Part shown: positions 57,906 to 64,000 of the stretch, one piece after another
How the letters are laid out: every line of letters begins with the position of its first letter
Position numbering within the stretch: position 1 is the first letter of the stretch
NCBI GenBank assembly: GCA_030704615.1
Contig: CM060733.1
Span: 14,942,001 to 15,006,000, forward strand
Direction: 5' to 3'
DNA: 64,000 nucleotides
Source of the DNA: Takakia lepidozioides
Taxonomy: Eukaryota; Streptophyta; Takakiopsida; Takakiales; Takakiaceae
Made by a program: the position numbers and the translations under genes
The notes under the pieces: generated by a model
Told to the model about the DNA's origin: nothing
Databases searched by the model: none
The model's input: only the letters and a program-made list of their open reading frames with translations

Positions 57906-58305
57906 AGTATTGCACCTGCATGGCAACCAAGTCTTACAGAGATTTTAATGAGAAGCACAACATCTTCATTAAAACAGCACCAAAACAACATCTCTGTTTT
58001 GGACCTGCTGCTGAAGTCTCGGGTGATATCACTATGAATGAAAGCAAAGAAAAAGCAAAGAGTGCATGTATCAGAGCGGCTATCTTAGACATTGCCGACA
58101 CCTAACAACAACATCCCAGCACTATGTAGTGCTGTGTCTTTGTCAGGAATTTTGTAACCTGTAATCCATCCCTGTGGCATCTGTTGGTAAACTCTTCAAG
58201 TGAAATTCCTCCAGTGTGATATTATTCTGGTGAGGAGAATTTGATCACAGTGACTAGACTTGACTGTGTGCTTTGCTCTATCTGTCTTCTCATTTCCTAT
58301 TTCAA

Positions 58306-58400
58306 TGTTACGAATTCATGTCACATCAGTTCTTCCTCTGAACCTTTTTTCCTCAACACACATCCCTGTATCCTTATCCACTGAGGGCCCAACTGAAACT
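58306..58400 (-). repeat. Inverted COR413 intron 1 fragment
   Basis: GAATTCATGTCACATCAG...CACACATCCCTGTATCCTTATCC matches 26700-26795 and 43460-43560 (same strand) and is inverted relative to the fragment at 56845-57215. The PPR relic lies between them, so an inversion and an insertion happened here. Confidence 0.85.
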
Positions 58401-60170
58401 CACTGAACATATCTGAAAGCTCCTACATACTTCAAAGAAAGCTGATTTCATGACAGGCTTCTTGTTACACATTTACAAGCTTACAAACCTACCGCAGCCA
58501 TCTACTATGAGAATGCACTACATCCTTTCTATCCTGTTTCAGTTGGAACCTGGTGTTCATCGTAAGAACAATACCCGTTGATATCTTGGCCTGCACGCTC
58601 TGAAAGCCAGAGCACGCTGCCATCCGAATTGCTATCTACTGAGAGAAGAGAAGTGGAGGGCAGATGTACAACTTCACACTGCACATGGCGTGTATATCAT
58701 ACATGTTATAACGTATTCAGTATTTGACACATTTATATGGGGACTGTGACGTAGCGCAGGGTTTAAGGGTTTCGGAACTCCAGCAAACACTTCCCTGACT
58801 TGAGCATGCACATGAGACGGTCTCTAGTCTCTACAGGTAAACTCGTTTTGTAGGGGTCGAATGCAGGATTCTCCTTCTTGTTAGAGATCACCTCGCACCT
58901 TCATTTTAATCTCTTTTCCTTTGTTTGAAGATTTGATGGTCGACCTCCATGGTTGCGCACGAGGTTTTCAGCAGCAATCTTTTCCCTAGATGTTTTGTAA
59001 CTTTTTATGAGACCTTGCATCAAATAGATTCAGCCTGTATATTATTAAGTGATCGAATGCAGTGTGAGGTTTGCCTGGTAATCATGAAATCTGTTCTAGG
59101 TGCTTTACAAATTGGGAAGAAATCCAATGTGACCGTCACTGCAGGTCAACAAGATTGAGTGCAATTTTATAGCAGGCCCTACAATGATGGAGGGAAAAGT
59201 TTGTGGTTTGAGGCACGGCAACCATGGCTTCCACATCCATGCTCTTGGTGATACCATCCTTGTTTTATACTACTAATACTGGTAATCTACTCAATGTAGT
59301 AGTTAGGCTACCTTGTACAGTTAGCAGCTCGGGCATTATGACACAAATGCTTCTGTATGCAGAACTTAGACTCTCTAGTTCTTGGACCTTCATTTTTCAC
59401 AAGATGTACTTGGACATCCAGTCAGTGTGCAGCTCCCACCATATTCATGATTCCGGTTCCAACCAAATGCGCTCTGTAGCACTCCCTGGAAAGTACGGGG
59501 TTTTCCTTGTACCTATTAATATTCCTGGTCTCATCAACTAAACATTTTGTGTAGGTAGTCATCTGAGTTTCAGACACCTTATTATTGAAAAACAGCTTAT
59601 GTGGCTTGTCAACATTGAAGCATACACAACTTGCTGGGCATGGGGGTTCAGAGGCCCTCCAGAAACTCAAACATCACAACCTATATTGGATCAACATAAA
59701 TTACATGGGACACCTTACAGCTGCTCATCCTTGCAGGATCTGAGATCTCAGCGACCCGCACCCCTAATTATAGTCATGATCAATAGTGTCTTCCAACATC
59801 ATCTTAAAATCCACAAACAGAAACAAGAACCGGCAAAACTGCTGACAGAATTTCATAAGAAGTAAGAGCAGTGACAGTCACTGAAATGCTAGTATGCTCT
59901 TTGCCATTGCAAATAGGAGCAAAGATTAGAGGAAATTTTCTTATATATAAAATACCCATGTTTAGTAGCTCTACTAGCTCTGCATCATTTACAAAAACTA
60001 CACATTTCTGTCAAAACTAAGATGGCTAACAAAACCACGCTCTGAAGCTTGCAAGACTGTTGTGTTCGGGGCAAGAGGAAGCCAGCCCCACGATGCTTGC
60101 CACAAGTTATACACCAACGTCCGTGCCTGATCAGTCTTGAACAGGATGAGACCATCACACCCTATAGCGT
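58401..60170. other. Unassigned
   Basis: Open frames at 58949-59158, 59224-59541 and 59599-59865 (plus) show no recognisable family. AT-rich, probably old non-coding DNA. Confidence 0.5.
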
Positions 60171-60174
60171 TCCA

Positions 60175-61099
60175 TCAACCCCCTCTTTTCAAGTGATGTT
60201 CGAATAGTTCCTCACACAACAGTTCTGGAATTGTCCCTACCTCCTTCCACTGTCTGGTGGAGAATGTTAATTCCCACAAACCTATCGCTTTTGGGATGTC
60301 ACAGGGTGGCAACCCTAAACGGCCAGTAGGGCCAACCAGAAAGAGGCGCCCACTGCTCCCTAACGAGGTATCGGGGACCGTATACACAAGTAGTGGGCAT
60401 CCATGTATCAGTCCAGACGCCACTCGTCATGTTGTATGTTAGCAATCTCCCGGGTATCTTTGAGTCGCATATGTAAGAGATGGCGTACAGAACATCACCA
60501 CACATAACGCTTCTTATTGAGTTCAATCCTCGCTTGCTATTATATTGTACAGGCATGCTGATAGCTTTATTCCAACAGTTCGAGATTGAGTCATACACAT
60601 GCTTTTTGCATGACCTGTCTATCATAAGAACCTTATAGGAGCCCCCCTCGTGCACCACCGACTGCACCAATGCAGCATTCAAGCTTCTCGAGGGCAGTGG
60701 TCTGCAGCATTTTGACAACGGGTTGCACACGGTGTACTAACCATGGCCAGCGTCTGTTGGTGACGTGATCAAGAATAGACCTCTTGCCGCTGACACAAGA
60801 TAGTGCCACACCGGGTAACCTAATCTAGGCAATGGCTGTCCCAGGCATTGTAATAGGTCGATGGTTGTCCAGCCACCAACAAATGGATCAAAAACTTGCA
60901 CTTTGAAATCCGAGCAAAACAGAAAGCATGGCCCATATCTCCCAGGCTTGCGAAGCGCCAAGAAGCATGGATCCAAAATAAGCAAAGTCCATCGCTTGCA
61001 CACACGGCGAAATCGCTGAAGTCGTCCGTATGGTAGGAATGGCAACACATGACACTCCAACAACTCGGAAGGGAGCTTGCTCCACAGTCTCGAGTCCAT
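60175..61099 (-). pseudogene. F-box/kelch-type gene, lightly broken
   Basis: F-box proteins select targets for SCF ubiquitin ligases. The frame starts at ATG 61099 with MDSRLWSKLPSELLECHVLP and RLQRFRRVCKRWTLL, a clear F-box, followed by kelch-like segments (VQVFDPFVGGWTTIDLL; KVLMIDRSCKKHVYDSISNC; GRLLTYNMTSGVWTD). A TAG at about 60734 follows TDAGHG, and the same frame continues open in CNPLSKCCRPLPSRSL. A frame change near 60390 joins to RLFLVGPTGRLGLPP and WELTFSTRQWKEVG, a final kelch blade, ending at 60175. It has no introns, as is common for this family. With one stop and one frameshift it is a recent pseudogene, or an assembly error could be involved. Similar to the At5g15710 group by layout (inferred). 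Confidence 0.82.
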
Positions 61100-62190
61100 C
61101 CATGGTCTCGGTCTATGCTTTTTAATGCTTAAGTCGGTCTATGTTTTTCAATGCTGAAGTAGGTCCTGAGCAAGGCTCAAAGCAACCTCAACTTATTATT
61201 ACACTTGCTTTTCTTGTACAAGCATCCTCATTTTTCCCAAAACTAGCGGGAAAAAAAAAACATTTTTCCTTTTTCGGAAAAAGGGGACAGTAATCTTTGA
61301 AAAGTGGGAAAGAGTAGGGTTTAATCGGCTTCTCCTTAAGTTAAACCTAAGTTAAACCACTTTTGGTTGATCTTTAGCTCCATAAGAAGTTAGAACCCCC
61401 CAAAAATCTTTTTTCGTGACATTTATTTCATTTTCATTTTTATTTTATTTGTTTTGAACCCAATTTACGGAAAGCAGCTAGAGCCTTTCCTTCCAACAGA
61501 ATAAAAAAGAAACATAAACAACACATTCGTCCCTGCTTGCGTATGCATATTTTGTATAAGTCAACGGACGCAAGTAAAATACGTGAATTGAAACTTGTGG
61601 ATCCACCAGAGTAGACAGGCCTACACAATCATCCATATATAACACAATACCCTTTATGAGACTACAGATTCTTTGTACTAGGACATAGAATCTTTATCCC
61701 AGGCCATGGAATCTTTACCTGGGCTATAGAATTTTTATCCCGGGCCATAGAATCTTCCCCACCTTCCACACCCTCTCTAGGCCCGGACTACTGATGTAAG
61801 TGCATGGCGTTTTATATGTGTTCCCATCAAAAAATGAATGTGGAATCCTCAAGAATAAAAGCCCCGGATATACCATGTCTTGGGCTATGGAATATGGTCT
61901 TGGGATATAGAATATTGTCTCGGAATATGGAATATTGTCATGGGCTTTGGAATCTTTAGCAAGTGCTTTAGAATCTTTCAAAGTATGGCCCACCACCCCC
62001 CGTCCTTCACGCATGGAAATGGCATTCTCTCCGGGGCTTCTGATTTATGGGCCTCGTCACTCCGCTACGCCTCCAGCCATGGGCCCCTTGCACAAGCCTT
62101 TACTCTACACAAAACTAAGCCTGACAAGGCCTGATGATGATAAAGAACGCTTGCATGCATGTGCGTGTGTGCACAAAGTCGTGTCAAATG
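61100..62190. other. Non-coding with degenerate short tandem repeats
   Basis: At 61680-61760 and 61865-61985, units of 25-30 bp such as ATAGAATCTTTATCCC(A/G)GGCCAT and TCTTGGGATATAGAATATTG recur imperfectly. No gene is seen; the stretch 61100-61260 is the immediate upstream side of the F-box relic. Confidence 0.6.
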
Positions 62191-62197
62191 TCGTGCA

Positions 62198-62832
62198 CCT
62201 CACTTTGGTAAGCTCCCCTTCAAGTTATAGTTACTCGCTTGATGCGCACGCCTAACTCCCAAACTGGCCGCCGGGCCAACTCGGAGCTTCGGCTGCGCAC
62301 CGGGACATAACGGTCCCCTCTCACTCTCTCACTGGATCCTCGACCCGCAACTGTCGGTTTGAGGCATCGAGTAAAAGCTACTGAACACGAGATTAAAAAC
62401 CAAAAGCTGGACAAGGGAAACTGCTCCAAGATCGACCGCTTCATTCCGGACCCAAATACTCAAAAAAGATCTTCGAATTAGACTAGTGTGCGTGCCATAC
62501 CTCAACAGTAGCCTGCCATTTCCAATGCCGGCGTCCCATACTAGCGAGTGCGACGGCGTGAGTGACGCTAGGTATGAAAACACGACTTTGGATAGATCGC
62601 CTTCCCAAGTGAATACGCACCTACTTGCTTCGCGAATAAGCTTGTCATCCCTCCACTCACCTTCTTCTCCGTTTGTACCTCCAGCCTGTCGTGTACCTCA
62701 CTTCGGTACTTACTCTCCTTCAAGCCATAGTTACTCGCTTTGATGCGCGCGCCTAACTCCCAAACTGGCCGTCGGGCCAACTCGGAGCTTCGGTTGCTCA
62801 CCGGGACATAACGGTCCCCCTTTACTCCTCCA
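62198..62832. repeat. Direct repeat pair of about 135 bp
   Basis: 62198-62330 and 62695-62832 share CTCCCAAACTGGCCG(C/T)CGGG, CCAACTCGGAGCTTCGG and CACCGGGACATAACGGTCCC with few changes, 497 bp apart. They could be repeats inside a long terminal repeat or satellite-like units. No TG...CA ends or primer site were identified. Confidence 0.85.
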
Positions 62833-64000
62833 CAAGACCCTCGCTCACTTTGGGCCTAGTGGAAATTCCCTTTGGTTGTTGGCAGTCTGGAACAGCTCCC
62901 CATACCTTGGTCGCTTTCCGGCTCGCACGCTTACTCACTAGTTTTTGGTTACCAACGGGCTTACACCGTTCTCGGGGTTACTACTCCCTATATATACTTC
63001 TGTGACTCTCCGCGGGGGGTTCACAAACAACACCGTTCTTTTATGGCGAACCACCACGAAGACCCTTGACTCCTGGTGATGAGTAGCGGTGAATCTTGGC
63101 CCACCCACCAGGGCTCCAATGGACCGTGATGAGTCCCAAGACTCCCCACGACTCCCACCACAAGGTCTCCGCCCCATGGTGAGTCCTATGCTACCCCCAC
63201 TAAGACCCACGAAGCTACCACCACCCCTCATGGAACCACCCCCACCGCAACCCGGTGTGCGGGGCTCCACCTAGTGAGTGTCTCTGCCTCCTTGAGTGCC
63301 TTGGGCACTCAAGGGTGTTTCAGCCCCCATACCTATTGTTGCCACTGTCCCCACCACAAAGGCAGCCCTTCTTGTGTCCCGACCCCCTGCCCTCAAAGCA
63401 AAAGGCCGCGACGGGGGCTTTCCTTGAAGACCTCCACTTGTACATAAACACCACTACAAGGACTTTCTTTGTAATACCTGCAACACTTTGTAACACAAGA
63501 GCTATCTACCAAGCTCTCTTTCCACACACAAGTGCTAACTATGCTAACACCTTGCACTCATAGATATAAACATATCTTCTTCTAGTGATACGAAAATGGT
63601 GAAAAGATGTGAACCCACTCTATCACGTTATATAAGTCAAGCCAATAACACCTTTGCTAAAAGAATCCACCGTACAACCACTCTTCATCTGAAGTACTAG
63701 AGCTATGGCGGCGAGAGAGGCAGCGGGAGGCTCAACTAGAAGAAGACGAGTCTTCATGCACATCACGTGGAAATACGCCTCTCCACATCCCAAGTAAGGT
63801 TCGTCACTTCACTTGGCACCTGAAACCAAATGAAGTCCCAATGCCAATAAAATACAAATATAAATGTATAAAGTCCTAATTAGCTAGAAATAATTATTTC
63901 TAACTAATCACAAATAAAACCATCAGTGTGACATGTGACGCTCTTTTCTACAAAAATTCTATCTTTTGCTATGTAAAATGTTTAAACTGTTTATATTTAT
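62833..64000. other. Unassigned to the window end
   Basis: CT-rich, with a TATATATA stretch near 62990. Short frames such as 62938-63270 (minus, Gly-rich) are composition artefacts in my view. It may be part of an LTR continuing past the window, since it follows the direct repeats above. Not resolved. Confidence 0.35.

Overview
This 64 kb window is nuclear DNA of a land plant. The genes are intron-rich and plant-specific: a TDM1/POLLENLESS3-type TPR protein, a plastid COR413 cold-acclimation protein, a plant catalase relic and PLS-class PPR relics with a non-seed-plant look. They lie in a sea of nested transposons. A fern or related spore-bearing plant fits best; this is inferred from PPR style, the presence of piggyBac and repeat content, and is not proven.

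Layout. 1-14 kb: a decayed piggyBac transposase (965-2828), unassigned DNA, a catalase pseudogene (9.6-12.2 kb, with a likely detached first exon at 7931) and a LINE fragment. 14-19.2 kb: the best ordinary gene, a six-exon, 728-residue TDM1/POLLENLESS3-like TPR protein behind a GC-rich promoter and a CT-rich leader. 19.2-31.2 kb: COR413 copy A (minus strand; exons 2-5 intact, exon 1 missing), with a 5.4 kb LINE in intron 3. The LINE carries a 912 bp hAT-like element that itself contains a tRNA-like SINE. Next to copy A is a broken plant gene split by a gag-only Copia element, whose 5' LTR holds a TA-flanked MITE. 31.2-36.5 kb: a second Copia element (RT deleted, host fragment inside) and a third, gag-only Copia. 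36.5-44.9 kb: a large inverted repeat. The left arm carries COR413 copy B (plus strand, pseudogene), the spacer is about 2.4 kb, and the right arm carries most of COR413 copy C (minus strand), which is intact and complete with a transit-peptide exon (42033-45341). 46.4-54.6 kb: a Ty3/Gypsy chromovirus whose protease/RT region is replaced by PPR and LINE debris. 54.6-58.4 kb: a duplicate of the copy A/broken-gene junction plus a PPR pseudogene. 60.2-61.1 kb: an F-box/kelch pseudogene. The rest is mostly unassigned repeat-like DNA.

How it fits together. The same COR413 locus appears three times, and smaller pieces of it and of the TDM1-like gene's 3' flank recur at 46, 54.6, 57 and 58.3 kb, so the window is a mosaic of segmental duplications later interrupted by transposons. 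The intact copy C is followed, in its own direction of transcription, by an inverted partial copy of itself. Read-through transcription would give a long hairpin RNA able to act on the COR413 family. This is the most interesting possibility here; it is inferred from sequence layout only.
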